In this document: positions 17,611 through 26,830 of the stretch, piece after piece
Position numbering within the stretch: the first letter of the stretch is position 1
Layout of the letters: every line of letters starts with the position of its first letter
Origin: Schleiferiaceae bacterium
Lineage (GTDB): Bacteria; Bacteroidota; Bacteroidia; Flavobacteriales; Schleiferiaceae
Reading direction: 5' to 3'
DNA: 64,000 bases
Assembly: GCA_018402665.1 (NCBI GenBank)
Contig: JAGYIN010000008.1
Coordinates: forward strand, 21,585 to 85,584
Translations under genes and position numbers: made by a program
Notes under the pieces: model-generated
What the model was told of the DNA's origin: nothing
Database searches by the model: none
Seen by the model: only the letters and a program-made list of their open reading frames with translations

Positions 17611-20142
17611 CTACAGCTTCTTAAGCACCGGTAAAGGTAAGTCGGTCTCTTTGGATTTTAACACCTTAAAATCAATGCTTTCACCGCCTTTTGATTTTGA
17701 TTCGTTTCCTGACTCGCTGTCTCTACTTTCGCCTAATTCTTTTTTATTAAATACGCTTTCCTCAACACGCCATAACCGCTCTTCCAGCTCGTTCAGATCT
17801 CGCTCTGTTAGTTCCGTATTAAATAATACTTCTTCTTTCAATCGTTCTATGTTTTCCAAAAGCTCTTCTGAACGATCACTTGATTTGACAAGCTCTTCCT
17901 TTGCCGCCTCAATTCTCTTTAACAATTCCTTTTCACCTGGCTTACCCGATGAACCAGGCTTACTTCCCTCTTGTCCCTCCTTTGGTTCACCAGTTCTTCC
18001 CTTCTTTCTTCCCCCTGGTTTTTTAGAGGGCTTCGGAGTACCTTTTTTTCCTTCTTTACCTTCTCCTGCTGATGAGGGTTTTCCTGAGGTACCTGGTTTA
18101 CCTTTTTTGCAGTCCTTCTTTGCTTGATTTAAGCTTGATTTTTCACTCTCTAGTATAAAATACAACGCTTGATTGATATCGTTTAATGCTGTGATTGCAT
18201 AGCCAATATCAGCATCCAGATTTTTACCAGCTGTCATTTTTGATTCAATCGTCCGCATCGCAGCACTAAGACTCATTCGTTTTTCAGAAAGTAACTGACT
18301 TAATAGCGGTTCATGAATTAATAATAAATCCAAGGTGTCTTTTATCGCTTTTTCATTTGCGAGTACAAGCTGCTGCGAACGTGCCTTGTTTACCGCCGTT
18401 GCAAGTTTTTGTAAATTTTCTTGCGCCACACTCACTACCCATCCATTTTTTAGCAACCGCTTTATACGCGCTACATTATCTTCTTGAACCTCTACAGTGC
18501 TCGTGGCTAGTAACTCCTTTAATTTATCACTAGATGCCTTCGCTTGCTTCTCCCTATTCTCTCCCTCTTTATCCATACCCTTCATACCTTCTATAGCGGG
18601 TTGAAGTTTTTCTATACTAAGATCTTCTAGCGATTCCGCTGCTTTGAATACTGCACTATCTAAACCCTCGTCTCTTAAAGAGTCTACCATTGATAAGAGT
18701 TCGATGGCTTCTTCCATTCTCCACAACTCATCTAACCGTTGAAGTAGTTCATCTAAAGGTTCTATCTCTTCTTTAACCTCTATTTGAAGTGGATTTTTTT
18801 CAACCTCATCCTTGACCTTCTCGTTCTGCTCTTCGATTAGCTGCTTGTTTCTAAATTCTTTCAGTGTCTCCTCCTGATTATCAGTAATGGTACTTTTTAA
18901 AGCTTGATCAGATGCCTCTTTTAATAAATCAGTCGCGTTAAGTACTGGCCTTCTTAACTCTCTCTTAATACCATTCTGGTTATTATCGAAAGCTTTAATT
19001 ACCACAGCTTTTCGACTACCCCAAGGAAGGCTAACAACCGTGGTTAATCCATTGACCTGTACTTCTCGAGTATCTATACTTAATTTCATTAAGCCATAGT
19101 CATCCTTGACCTGTATGATTAGCGAATCGTTGGTATTAGTCAGTACTGAAATAGAAGGAGAAGCGTCTGTAAGTTCAACGGTTGGTAATACCGTTGTCCA
19201 ATACGCTGATTTTAATTCAATAGGTGCTCCATCCCATTTAAACGATGTGCTATTTGTTTCACGTGAAACGTTAACTGCTATTTTATCTTTTAAAACTCCT
19301 TGGTACTCCAGTGTAATTAAAGATCCTTTAAATGCTTTAATGGTATCCTGCGTTATATAGGTAGATAGCTTAAGATAATTAGGTGGTTTTATTGTAGCGC
19401 TCCAGGACGTTAATTTTGGCACGCTATCACATACTACTGTTTGTCTTCTATAGAACCTTCCATTAAGTTCCCAATCGATCGTTTCATTTTTCCTTATCAA
19501 TACACTTTCAGTAACACTCCCTTTATAGAAAGGTGTAAGGTGCGGATGACTCAACTCTAAAACTTCGTTGAATAACGTATGTACAGTATCATTTATATCT
19601 AGTAAGATAGCCTCACGTGTGTAGGTACCGCTAACAATCTCGTCCTTACCTTCAGTTAAAATTGATTTTGGACTTATTAAAATTGTTAACACTAAAAGTG
19701 CTAATGCCCCAATTATAGTTGAAAACGGTATGTTTTTTTTCAGTGTTGTTTTAAATACCGGTAATTCTAAATAGACCTTTTTTAATACAACGACTTGTGC
19801 CCATTTATCCAACTCGTTTTTAGATAAACCTGTTAGTTCATCGAGCCTTCCGTTATCATAACTCTTTAAACTCTTAGCAACACGATTTAAGGAATAGTAA
19901 TTAGTCCATATTGCTTGTATCAAATAACGAATTGGCCAAAATAAGAAGGCAGTTAAAGTCAGTACCAGTAGGATTACTACTATCTTTCTAAAAGCAACAA
20001 GCTCTGGAATGAAATAATGGTTATACAGCGCTAATGCAATAGCTTCAACAACACTAAATAATAATAGTAAAATACTATAATACAATGACTTACGTAGATA
20101 AACTACGCGTAAAAAACGCTGTAATTCTTGTAACTCTGTCAT
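17611..20142 (-). CDS. DUF4175 family membrane protein
   Basis: 843 residues. Two membrane segments near the N-terminus (about residues 20-70) and a third near residues 140-160 lead into an extracytoplasmic region with beta-rich domains. A long helical part (about residues 430-680) and a Lys/Gly/Pro-rich low-complexity stretch (about 680-740) follow. The layout matches Bacteroidota DUF4175 proteins, whose function is unknown; the extended helical C-terminal half suggests a scaffold. Codons are markedly A/T-ending. A parS-like site lies inside the coding region. The 5' end overlaps a divergent gene by 58 bp. Confidence 0.75.
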   Translation of the reverse strand: MTELQELQRFLRVVYLRKSLYYSILLLLFSVVEAIALALYNHYFIPELVAFRKIVVILLVLTLTAFLFWPIRYLIQAIWTNYYSLNRVAKSLKSYDNGRLDELTGLSKNELDKWAQVVVLKKVYLELPVFKTTLKKNIPFSTIIGALALLVLTILISPKSILTEGKDEIVSGTYTREAILLDINDTVHTLFNEVLELSHPHLTPFYKGSVTESVLIRKNETIDWELNGRFYRRQTVVCDSVPKLTSWSATIKPPNYLKLSTYITQDTIKAFKGSLITLEYQGVLKDKIAVNVSRETNSTSFKWDGAPIELKSAYWTTVLPTVELTDASPSISVLTNTNDSLIIQVKDDYGLMKLSIDTREVQVNGLTTVVSLPWGSRKAVVIKAFDNNQNGIKRELRRPVLNATDLLKEASDQALKSTITDNQEETLKEFRNKQLIEEQNEKVKDEVEKNPLQIEVKEEIEPLDELLQRLDELWRMEEAIELLSMVDSLRDEGLDSAVFKAAESLEDLSIEKLQPAIEGMKGMDKEGENREKQAKASSDKLKELLATSTVEVQEDNVARIKRLLKNGWVVSVAQENLQKLATAVNKARSQQLVLANEKAIKDTLDLLLIHEPLLSQLLSEKRMSLSAAMRTIESKMTAGKNLDADIGYAITALNDINQALYFILESEKSSLNQAKKDCKKGKPGTSGKPSSAGEGKEGKKGTPKPSKKPGGRKKGRTGEPKEGQEGSKPGSSGKPGEKELLKRIEAAKEELVKSSDRSEELLENIERLKEEVLFNTELTERDLNELEERLWRVEESVFNKKELGESRDSESGNESKSKGGESIDFKVLKSKETDLPLPVLKKL
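19255..19270. other. parS-like centromere site 2, inside the DUF4175 gene
   Basis: Reads TGTTTCACGTGAAACG on the plus strand, a 15 of 16 match to consensus. On the coding strand it spells codons for Val-Ser-Arg-Glu-Thr, so the palindrome is embedded without breaking the frame. Chromosomal parS sites are often inside genes. Confidence 0.8.
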
Positions 20143-20756
20143 TATTTATTACTAACTGTTCACCTATAAAGGAGATAGAAACAAACGTCCCTAATTATAA
20201 ATTGGTCCAAATGGGGCGGATTAAAAATCCCGCAGTATTATTTTTTCAAGATAGTTATTGCATGAAGAACGATTCTATCACGAATTGGTTCTTAAAAAAT
20301 AATTATCAAGTCATTGTTGCTGAGCGCTCAAATACAGACCCTTTGTTTGTTTTGAATACTGATCACCCTTTTATCCGTGAGTTGGATGGACTTGCCCTTA
20401 TCACTGATTTAAAATCATATCCAATAGAATACGTCGCTGCCTCAGGTTTAGAAGTGCACGCAACCGTGAATTGGTTTGTAAATACGGATGTTAAAGGCGG
20501 CTTTTTATTTCCTTTTTATAAAGGAAGCTTCAAAGAATATTTAGTAGAATGTATGTATAAAAGTAATAAGGTCCTTCCTAGTTATCCTAGTCAAATAACA
20601 CCAATAGAATTAATAAACCTCTTAGAAACATTACCCCCTCCAAGTGGAACTTATGGTAATTATTCTCTGCGATTCTTACAGGGGATCTGGGAGCAACACC
20701 CTAAGGTACAACTCACTTCATACGAAGGTGAATTAGTTTACCAAGTCGTTAAATAG
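20085..20756 (+). CDS. Hypothetical lipoprotein
   Basis: 223 residues with a signal and a lipobox-like LFITNCS. I do not recognise a family. The middle alternates strands and helices (NPAVLFFQDSYCMKND, then NNYQVIVAERSN), which is faintly like an alpha/beta hydrolase, but no GxSxG nucleophile is seen (VAASGLEVHA is nearest), so I assign no enzyme role. The only usable ATG lies inside the divergent DUF4175 gene, so the two genes overlap head to head by 58 bp. A/T-rich like its neighbours. It converges on rpiB with a 1-bp gap. Confidence 0.65.
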   Translation: MTYVDKLRVKNAVILVTLSLFITNCSPIKEIETNVPNYKLVQMGRIKNPAVLFFQDSYCMKNDSITNWFLKNNYQVIVAERSNTDPLFVLNTDHPFIRELDGLALITDLKSYPIEYVAASGLEVHATVNWFVNTDVKGGFLFPFYKGSFKEYLVECMYKSNKVLPSYPSQITPIELINLLETLPPPSGTYGNYSLRFLQGIWEQHPKVQLTSYEGELVYQVVK

Positions 20757-20757
20757 A

Positions 20758-21189
20758 TTAACTACAAGCTATTTTACCCACCCTTCTTTGGTGACGTCCA
20801 CCTTCAAATTCCTGAGTTAAAAACTCTGAAACAATCAGTTTTGCCTCGTCGGTTGAAATAAACCGTGCAGGTATTGCTACAATATTTGCGTCGTTGTGTT
20901 GACGAGCAAGCGCCGCTATTTCTGGTGTCCAACACAGCGCACCACGAATACCTTGATGTTTATTAACCGTCATATTTATACCGTTACCTGAACCACAAAT
21001 AACTACACCTAAATCCGCATCACCCTCATCAACAGCTATAGCAACGGCATGACCGTAATCTGGATAATCTACACTATCACTTGAGAACGGCCCTTTATCA
21101 AGCGCGTCGTGTTTTAATTCTGTTATTAATTGAATCAAAACTTCTTTTAATTCAACCCCTGCATGGTCACATCCAATTGCTATTTTCAT
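20758..21189 (-). CDS. rpiB: Ribose-5-phosphate isomerase B
   Basis: 143 residues of the RpiB/LacAB family. It interconverts ribose-5-phosphate and ribulose-5-phosphate. The N-terminus IAIGCDHAGVELKE, the active-site CGSGNGINM with its Cys base, and the phosphate-binding HNDANIVAIPARF are all present. It is transcribed away from the candidate origin region. Confidence 0.95.
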   Translation of the reverse strand: MKIAIGCDHAGVELKEVLIQLITELKHDALDKGPFSSDSVDYPDYGHAVAIAVDEGDADLGVVICGSGNGINMTVNKHQGIRGALCWTPEIAALARQHNDANIVAIPARFISTDEAKLIVSEFLTQEFEGGRHQRRVGKIACS

Positions 21190-21592
21190 TCGGTAGTAAA
21201 TTTCTACAAAGGTCGTAAATGTTGTGAATTACACTGTGTATAAAAGTGGATAAGTAGATCATATCCTATGAAAACTTTCTCTTGCTTATCTCAAAGTTTT
21301 ACCTAATTCAAAAATTTCACGACATAAGCCTTCTGAGTTAGAAAATGTTCTCTTCCATTTATAAACCCTTAAGGCGTAGATATTCCCTGTCCATTCATTT
21401 TTATTTCTCAACTTAACACAGTGAACTTCATTATTAACACTCTATAAGTAATTTACATAAATTACTGTAAATCAATATTTTAATTATTACCAAAAGTGTT
21501 AATAAAGTATAATTACCATTACTAATTACTGGAAGGTTGATGAGTTATCACGGTTATCAACACACTATATATATTACTATATATCTTTTAAA
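21190..21592. other. Candidate chromosome replication origin (gene-free, A+T-rich)
   Basis: The only gene-free stretch over 300 bp in the window. DnaA-box-like 9-mers: minus-strand TAATTCACA at 21223, TTATACACA at 21235 (exact fit to TTWTNCACA) and TTATCCACT at 21245, spaced 10-12 bp apart; TTATTAACA at 21431 (+) and 21497 (-); TTATCAACA at 21554 (+). Between the groups is very A+T-rich DNA that could be the unwinding element, with an 18-bp inverted repeat at 21448-21465 (GTAATTTA-CA-TAAATTAC). Two parS-like sites and mnmG lie within 6 kb. dnaA is not adjacent, so this remains an inference. Confidence 0.5.
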
Positions 21593-22165
21593 ATGAATAC
21601 ATATATAAATAGAGGAGACTGGATAGTTAAGAACTCTAATGAGGTTTATGATAATGCTTGGATCACAGTACGGCATTATGAGGTTACTACGCCAGGAGGT
21701 ACAGCGGGTATTTACGGTGAAGTGGATTTTAAAAATTTAGCCATTGGTATTATTCCAATTGATACCGAAGGTTACACCTGGCGTGTGGGGCAATTCAGAT
21801 TCCCGTTAAACGCATACAGCTGGGAAATTCCTGAGGGCGGTGGACCCATAGGAATAAACCCTTTAGAAAGCGCAAAACGTGAGTTACAAGAGGAAGTGGG
21901 TTATGCAGCTGACGAGTGGACTGAATTTCTTCAAATGGATGTAAGCAACAGCGTGACGAATGAACGTGCTGTGGTCTTCTTAGCGGAATCTTTAACCTTT
22001 TTAGGTACATCTCACGAAGACACGGAAAATCTTCGCTTAGAACGCCTGCATTTTAGTACACTTTATAATCAAGTGCTCAATGGATCAATAAGAGACAGTA
22101 TTAGCGTTGCTGCAGTTTTAAAACTAGCTCTAATCCGTCCAGATTTTTTAGATATTAAGAAATGA
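21593..22165 (+). CDS. Nudix hydrolase (ADP-ribose pyrophosphatase-like)
   Basis: 190 residues. The Nudix box is recognisable as GGGPIGINPLESAKRELQEEVGY, with the metal-binding RExxEExG core intact. By alignment to MutT the first conserved Glu (GX5E) is Ile here. The WEIPEGG approach resembles ADP-ribose/GDP-mannose pyrophosphatases, which clear nucleoside diphosphate sugars; the true substrate is unknown. It is transcribed away from the candidate origin region and overlaps the GSCFA 3' end by 18 bp. Confidence 0.85.
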   Translation: MNTYINRGDWIVKNSNEVYDNAWITVRHYEVTTPGGTAGIYGEVDFKNLAIGIIPIDTEGYTWRVGQFRFPLNAYSWEIPEGGGPIGINPLESAKRELQEEVGYAADEWTEFLQMDVSNSVTNERAVVFLAESLTFLGTSHEDTENLRLERLHFSTLYNQVLNGSIRDSISVAAVLKLALIRPDFLDIKK

Positions 22166-22918
22166 TCTGAACCGCTCAAACACGATTTCAACCGCGGCCT
22201 CATTTGGGTGAGTTCCATTATCTTTAAAATAACTGTAATCCCTTAATTCATCTGTAATTATTTCATAACTAGGGAAATACAAGCAGTTAGAATGTTGCTC
22301 CACGAGTGATTTTATACTTAGTCGTAAAATAGATTTACTGATAAAGTTTTCTTGTAGACCGACCTTCGTATATTTTACTGGGCTCACAGTAAAAATAATT
22401 TGCCAGTGCTTAGGTACATGAGTTAAGATTGAAGTCCAAGCTTCAGTGATTTCATCTAACTCGAGCAACCTACGCTTGAAGAGATCTTGAGGTAGCTTAT
22501 GACAATTATTAACAATAGTCCCGTTCATTTCCCAACAATGCGCTGTACCAAACGAAATAATAAGCACTGGATGTTCACTTCGGTTTAAATGATCGCGGGC
22601 GTTGGTTTGAGCATCATTGATAAACGCGTCTAAACGGTTTTTATCTGTATGCTGAAATTTATTTGCTGCAAGAAGTTGGTGATATACTCCCTGGTGCAAA
22701 TAAATATGATTTAAAGTTCCTTCAGGTTGTATGAGCCATTCCAATTGTTGTGCTATACTCACTGGATTAAAAGAGGTTCCTAAAGGATTGAATTGGTAGG
22801 GTATATTTATTTTATCCAATGGAGCAGCTAGGTTTTGAACGAAACAGCTGCCTAATCCAAAAAATAAAAAAGGAGGACGCAAATAAACGGGTCCTCCTAG
22901 TTGAACTGGTGTAATCAC
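22148..22918 (-). CDS. GSCFA domain protein
   Basis: 256 residues beginning at a GTG. The family signature appears as FFGLGSCFVQNLAAPL, with Val where the name motif has Ala. Other SGNH-hydrolase-like elements follow: LIISFGTAHCWE, then FTVSPVKYTK and a late DNGTHPNEAAVE resembling the DxxH catalytic block. GSCFA proteins are conserved in Bacteroidota and probably act as esterases on glycans or lipids; substrate unknown. It lies 3 bp after the ALDH gene on the same strand. Confidence 0.82.
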   Translation of the reverse strand: MITPVQLGGPVYLRPPFLFFGLGSCFVQNLAAPLDKINIPYQFNPLGTSFNPVSIAQQLEWLIQPEGTLNHIYLHQGVYHQLLAANKFQHTDKNRLDAFINDAQTNARDHLNRSEHPVLIISFGTAHCWEMNGTIVNNCHKLPQDLFKRRLLELDEITEAWTSILTHVPKHWQIIFTVSPVKYTKVGLQENFISKSILRLSIKSLVEQHSNCLYFPSYEIITDELRDYSYFKDNGTHPNEAAVEIVFERFRSFLNI

Positions 22919-22921
22919 GGT

Positions 22922-24463
22922 CTAAAGATTAAATTCAATACCCTGAGCTAAAGGTAAATCACTACCGTAATTAATTGTATTTGTTTGTCTTCTCATATAT
23001 GCCTTCCAAGCGTCTGATCCGCTTTCACGACCTCCACCCGTTTCTTTTTCACCACCGAAAGCTCCGCCGATTTCAGCTCCAGAAGTTCCAATGTTTACAT
23101 TAGCAATACCACAATCCGATCCACTTTCGCTTAAGAAAATATGAGCTTCACGCATGTCGCTAGTCATAATAGCTGAAGATAATCCTTGCTGAACACCATT
23201 TTGAAGTGCTAATGCTTCATGTATACCTCCAGAATATTTAATAAGGTAAAGAATAGGTGCAAAAGTTTCTGTTTGTACTGCGTTGTAATGATTTTCAGCT
23301 TCAATAATACAAGGCTTCACATACAATCCATTGTCATAAATACCGCCGCTTAAAACGGTACCACCACAAAGGACTTTTCCTCCCTCGTTTTGAGCGTTTT
23401 GAATGGTTGTTAAGAATGCAGCAACAGCGTCTGCATCAGTAAGCGGACCAACATGATTAGATTCATCGAGTGGGCTGCCAATTTTTAATTGGTCATAAGC
23501 ACCAACTAACGCATCACGGACTTTATCATAAACGGATTCGTGAATGATCAAACGGCGAGTAGAGGTACAACGTTGTCCACAAGTACCAACAGCTCCAAAA
23601 ACAGCTCCGGTTACGGTCATTTTTAAATCTGAACTTGGCGTAATAATAATAGCGTTGTTACCCCCTAATTCAAGGATACTTTTTCCAAATCGCTGAGCAA
23701 CTGCAGCACCAACAATTCTTCCCATGCGGGTAGATCCTGTAGCGGAAACTAAAGGAATACGCGTATCGTTGGTGATCCATTCACCAACTTTATAATTACC
23801 ACTTACAATGCACGAAATACCGTCTGGTAAATGATTTTCAGAAGCTATATTATTCCAAATATGCTGGCAAGCGACCGAGCAAAGTGGTGACTTTTCTGAG
23901 GCTTTCCAGACTACCGTATTACCACAGACTAAGGCTAGAGCAAAGTTCCAAGACCATACTGCAACTGGGAAATTAAAGGCAGAGATAATACCTACTACTC
24001 CTAGTGGATGCCATTGCTCCATCATGTGATGATCCAAACGTTCACTCTTGATGGTTAGTCCATATAATTGACGTGATAGACCTACTGCAAAATCACAAAT
24101 GTCAATCATCTCTTGAACTTCACCCAGCCCTTCCTGGTAACTTTTACCCATCTCTAGTGAGACTAGGGCACCCAGCATTTCTTTCATTTTTCTAAGTTCA
24201 TTTCCGAACTGTCTTATGTATTCACCGCGTTGAGGTGCCGGGACATTTCTCCAATCTTTAAAAGCGGCCTGTGCAGTAGAAACTGCTGCGTTGTATTGTT
24301 CTTCTGTAGTAACACTTACATCGCCTAAACGCGCAGAGTCAATAGGGGAATAGGAAGCAATCCATTCGCTGGAATTATGCCATTGTTTACCTATTGCTGT
24401 ACCGGCGTTTTTTGCTTCTACGCCTAGGTTTTTTAAGATTGTGGTCGCTGTGAAATTTCCCAT
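22922..24463 (-). CDS. amaB: Aldehyde dehydrogenase, ALDH7 type (piperideine-6-carboxylate / aminoadipate-semialdehyde dehydrogenase)
   Basis: 513 residues. NAD-binding and catalytic elements are [21 protein letters not shown], the general base in LELGGNNAI, and the nucleophile Cys in [12 protein letters not shown]. The C-terminal [27 protein letters not shown] is typical of ALDH7 (antiquitin-like). It oxidises the semialdehyde from lysine breakdown to 2-aminoadipate. No other lysine-degradation gene is seen here, so the substrate is inferred from family alone. Confidence 0.85.
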   Translation of the reverse strand: MGNFTATTILKNLGVEAKNAGTAIGKQWHNSSEWIASYSPIDSARLGDVSVTTEEQYNAAVSTAQAAFKDWRNVPAPQRGEYIRQFGNELRKMKEMLGALVSLEMGKSYQEGLGEVQEMIDICDFAVGLSRQLYGLTIKSERLDHHMMEQWHPLGVVGIISAFNFPVAVWSWNFALALVCGNTVVWKASEKSPLCSVACQHIWNNIASENHLPDGISCIVSGNYKVGEWITNDTRIPLVSATGSTRMGRIVGAAVAQRFGKSILELGGNNAIIITPSSDLKMTVTGAVFGAVGTCGQRCTSTRRLIIHESVYDKVRDALVGAYDQLKIGSPLDESNHVGPLTDADAVAAFLTTIQNAQNEGGKVLCGGTVLSGGIYDNGLYVKPCIIEAENHYNAVQTETFAPILYLIKYSGGIHEALALQNGVQQGLSSAIMTSDMREAHIFLSESGSDCGIANVNIGTSGAEIGGAFGGEKETGGGRESGSDAWKAYMRRQTNTINYGSDLPLAQGIEFNL

Positions 24464-24564
24464 GTTCTTCTTTTAGGTGAGTGTATAAAATTAAACATAA
24501 CGAACGACTTTTGTTGTATTCTAAAAATTACGTTACCGATTTTTTAAGTGGGCGGGATGTGCCG

Positions 24565-24572
24565 TACATTTG
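24565..24572 (+). promoter_or_regulatory. Putative -7 promoter box of the metal transporter operon
   Basis: TACATTTG fits TAnnTTTG and lies 24 nt before the chosen ATG of the binding-protein gene. No -33 element is evident at normal spacing. Confidence 0.4.
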
Positions 24573-24596
24573 TTATTTAGAATTAATTTAAATAAG

Positions 24597-25517
24597 ATGC
24601 GTTTTACCCCTGTTTTTCTAGTAGTAGTATTTGTTTTTAGCGCTTGTTCAACGCCACAGAATGAAACAGATACAGGCACCAGTTCGAAGCCTAAGGTGTT
24701 GTGCACCACAAGTATCATGGCAGACTGGTTGACGAATATCTCTGGTGATGCTTTTGAAGTAACTGCGTTGTTAGATAAAGGAATTGACCCGCATACTTAC
24801 AAGCCGAGCAAACGTGATTTAGACGCTATTCGTGCTGCCGATGTCATCATTTATCACGGTGTGCATCTCGAGGGTAAAATCATTGATGTTTTAGAGAAAA
24901 TAGAAGGCAAGCTCATTATTGATGCGGCGGCGAACGTTCCAGATTCCATTATTATCAGTGATCCTAATTTCCCTGCGAGTAAAGATCCGCACTATTGGTT
25001 TGATACAGAATTGGTCCAATTCATTGTTGGGGATATAGCACAACAACTTTCCGCAGCTTATCCAGCAAGCGCTTCACAGGTTCAAAGCGCCACGGTAAAC
25101 TACCAACAGGAAATTTTAATGACTTCAGATTCCGTACAAAAAATTATAGCGCGCATCGATCCTGAACAACGATTGGTTATTACTACGCACGATGCACTCA
25201 GTTATTTCGCACGAACATTTAATATGCGGGTGCAGACCTTACAGGGCGCTTCAACAGTAAGTGAGTTTGGTCTACGTGAAATAACAGAATTGGTTGATTT
25301 TATATGCGCGAATAAAGTTCCAGCCATTTTTTTAGAGAATATTGTTAGTCCTCAAGCCATGGAAAGCGTTCAGCGCGGTTGTCAAGATAAAGGCTTTGAT
25401 GTAGTGCTAGGACCAGAACTTTTAAGTGATTCTTTAGGGCCTGATGCAGATCAAGACACGTACCTCGAGATGTTGTTGTTTAATGCAATACTTTTAAAAA
25501 CGTATTTAGTACGCTAG
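24597..25517 (+). CDS. Metal ABC transporter substrate-binding lipoprotein (Zn/Mn type)
   Basis: 306 residues with lipobox VFSAC. It belongs to the ZnuA/MntA cluster A-I family: metal ligands are suggested by DPHTYKPSKRD, the DPHYWFD motif and the late His in ITTHDALSYFARTF, and the C-terminal lobe carries FLENIVSPQAM. It has no His-rich zinc loop, so manganese or iron is as likely as zinc. An in-frame TTG nine codons upstream exists, but the ATG places the signal peptide properly. The permease gene follows after 1 bp. Confidence 0.9.
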   Translation: MRFTPVFLVVVFVFSACSTPQNETDTGTSSKPKVLCTTSIMADWLTNISGDAFEVTALLDKGIDPHTYKPSKRDLDAIRAADVIIYHGVHLEGKIIDVLEKIEGKLIIDAAANVPDSIIISDPNFPASKDPHYWFDTELVQFIVGDIAQQLSAAYPASASQVQSATVNYQQEILMTSDSVQKIIARIDPEQRLVITTHDALSYFARTFNMRVQTLQGASTVSEFGLREITELVDFICANKVPAIFLENIVSPQAMESVQRGCQDKGFDVVLGPELLSDSLGPDADQDTYLEMLLFNAILLKTYLVR

Positions 25518-25518
25518 T

Positions 25519-26829
25519 TTGGACCTTTTTTTCAAATACATAACACTTCAAGACCCCAATGTGCGCTATGTAGCATTGGCGACGCTTTTATTAGGTGGTG
25601 TTTCTGGAGCGGTAGGTAGTTTCAATTTTTTGAGAAAGAAAACACTGGTTGGAGAAACCGTTGCACACAGTATGCTTCCTGGGGTGCTTATTGCATTTCT
25701 TTTAAGCGGTGTAAAGAATCCTTATGTGTTGATCATTGGAGCAGCAATAAGCGGGTGGTTAAGCATTTTACTCGTGGACTACATTACCCAACAAAGTAAA
25801 ATTAAAGGAGACAGTGCGCTAGCCATTGTGCTCTCAAGTTTCTTTGGTTTTGGTATTGTATTATTGACCGTCATACAATCAAATTACGGCGGCGAACAGA
25901 GCGGTTTAGACCATTACATTTTTGGGAACGCTGCTGCCATGACCCCCGTGGATAGCACTGCTTTTTCTTGGGTTTCAGGCCTGGTTTTAATTTTAGTCCT
26001 GAGTTTTTATCACAGCATTAAATCGGTTGTATTCAACCTCGAATACGCCGATGCTATAGGTATTAACGTAAGGTTTATTGATGGTTTGATCAGCTTCATT
26101 ACTATTTTAAGTATTTCTGTAGGCATTAAGGCGGTAGGGATTGTGATGATGAGCGCGCTGTTGATTATTCCCCCCACCGCGGCCCGATTTTGGACGAATA
26201 GCCTTGTTCGGTTACTGCTACTTAGTGGATTTTTTGGGGCATTAGCGGGCTGGCTCGGTGCTTTTGTAAGCTATAGTCAGGTATCGATGCCAACCGGTCC
26301 ATGGACTATTGTAATAATTTCATTGATTGCATTTATATCGATGCTGTTCGCCCCAAAGCGCGGGGTCATTTATCAACGGTGGTCAAAATTGTTGTTGAAA
26401 AGGAGAATAAATGAAGAAAACCTTCTAAAAACAGCGGTACAAAACGAAGTCCGTGGCGGAGGAAAACTCTTTAATAGGAGAAGTATAAGTCAGCGCCAAT
26501 TTTTTGAGCAACGCCTCTGGAACAGAACGGTACGTAGATTGCGCAGAAAGGGGCTCATAAAAAAAGTACATACAGGTTTTACACTTTCTACAGAAGGGCG
26601 TTCTTATGGCGCAGAAATTGACCGCCGCCACAAGATTTGGGAAATCTACCTGCAGCGCCGTATGCAAATGAGTATCAACCTTGTGCATGATGAGGCTGAA
26701 ACCATGGAGCACTTCTTAACACCAGAAATAGAAGCTGAAATTCTCGGTGAATTGGGGCTTTGTTCAAGATTTAACCCCTTGTTGGAGATTCATGAATTGG
26801 TTCCAGACAGGCCTCTAAACCCGCTATAA
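25519..26829 (+). CDS. Metal ABC transporter permease fused to a DtxR-like C-terminal domain
   Basis: 436 residues from a TTG start. The first ~285 residues form an eight-to-nine-helix ABC-3 (ZnuB/MntB) permease with GETVAHSMLPGVLIAF and GIKAVGIVMMSALLIIPPTAAR. The remaining ~145 residues are soluble and basic: a winged-helix-like part (RLWNRTVRRLRRKGLIKK) and a stretch, NLVHDEAETMEHFLTPEIEAEI, that closely resembles the metal-binding and dimerisation domain of DtxR/MntR repressors. Fusion to a permease suggests metal sensing at the transporter; that is inference. Confidence 0.85.
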   Translation: MDLFFKYITLQDPNVRYVALATLLLGGVSGAVGSFNFLRKKTLVGETVAHSMLPGVLIAFLLSGVKNPYVLIIGAAISGWLSILLVDYITQQSKIKGDSALAIVLSSFFGFGIVLLTVIQSNYGGEQSGLDHYIFGNAAAMTPVDSTAFSWVSGLVLILVLSFYHSIKSVVFNLEYADAIGINVRFIDGLISFITILSISVGIKAVGIVMMSALLIIPPTAARFWTNSLVRLLLLSGFFGALAGWLGAFVSYSQVSMPTGPWTIVIISLIAFISMLFAPKRGVIYQRWSKLLLKRRINEENLLKTAVQNEVRGGGKLFNRRSISQRQFFEQRLWNRTVRRLRRKGLIKKVHTGFTLSTEGRSYGAEIDRRHKIWEIYLQRRMQMSINLVHDEAETMEHFLTPEIEAEILGELGLCSRFNPLLEIHELVPDRPLNPL

Positions 26830-26830
26830 T

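Noticed and set aside
17651..18127. Ser/Pro/Phe-rich plus-strand frame of 158 codons
   Set aside because: Antisense image of the Lys/Gly/Pro-rich low-complexity part of the DUF4175 gene.
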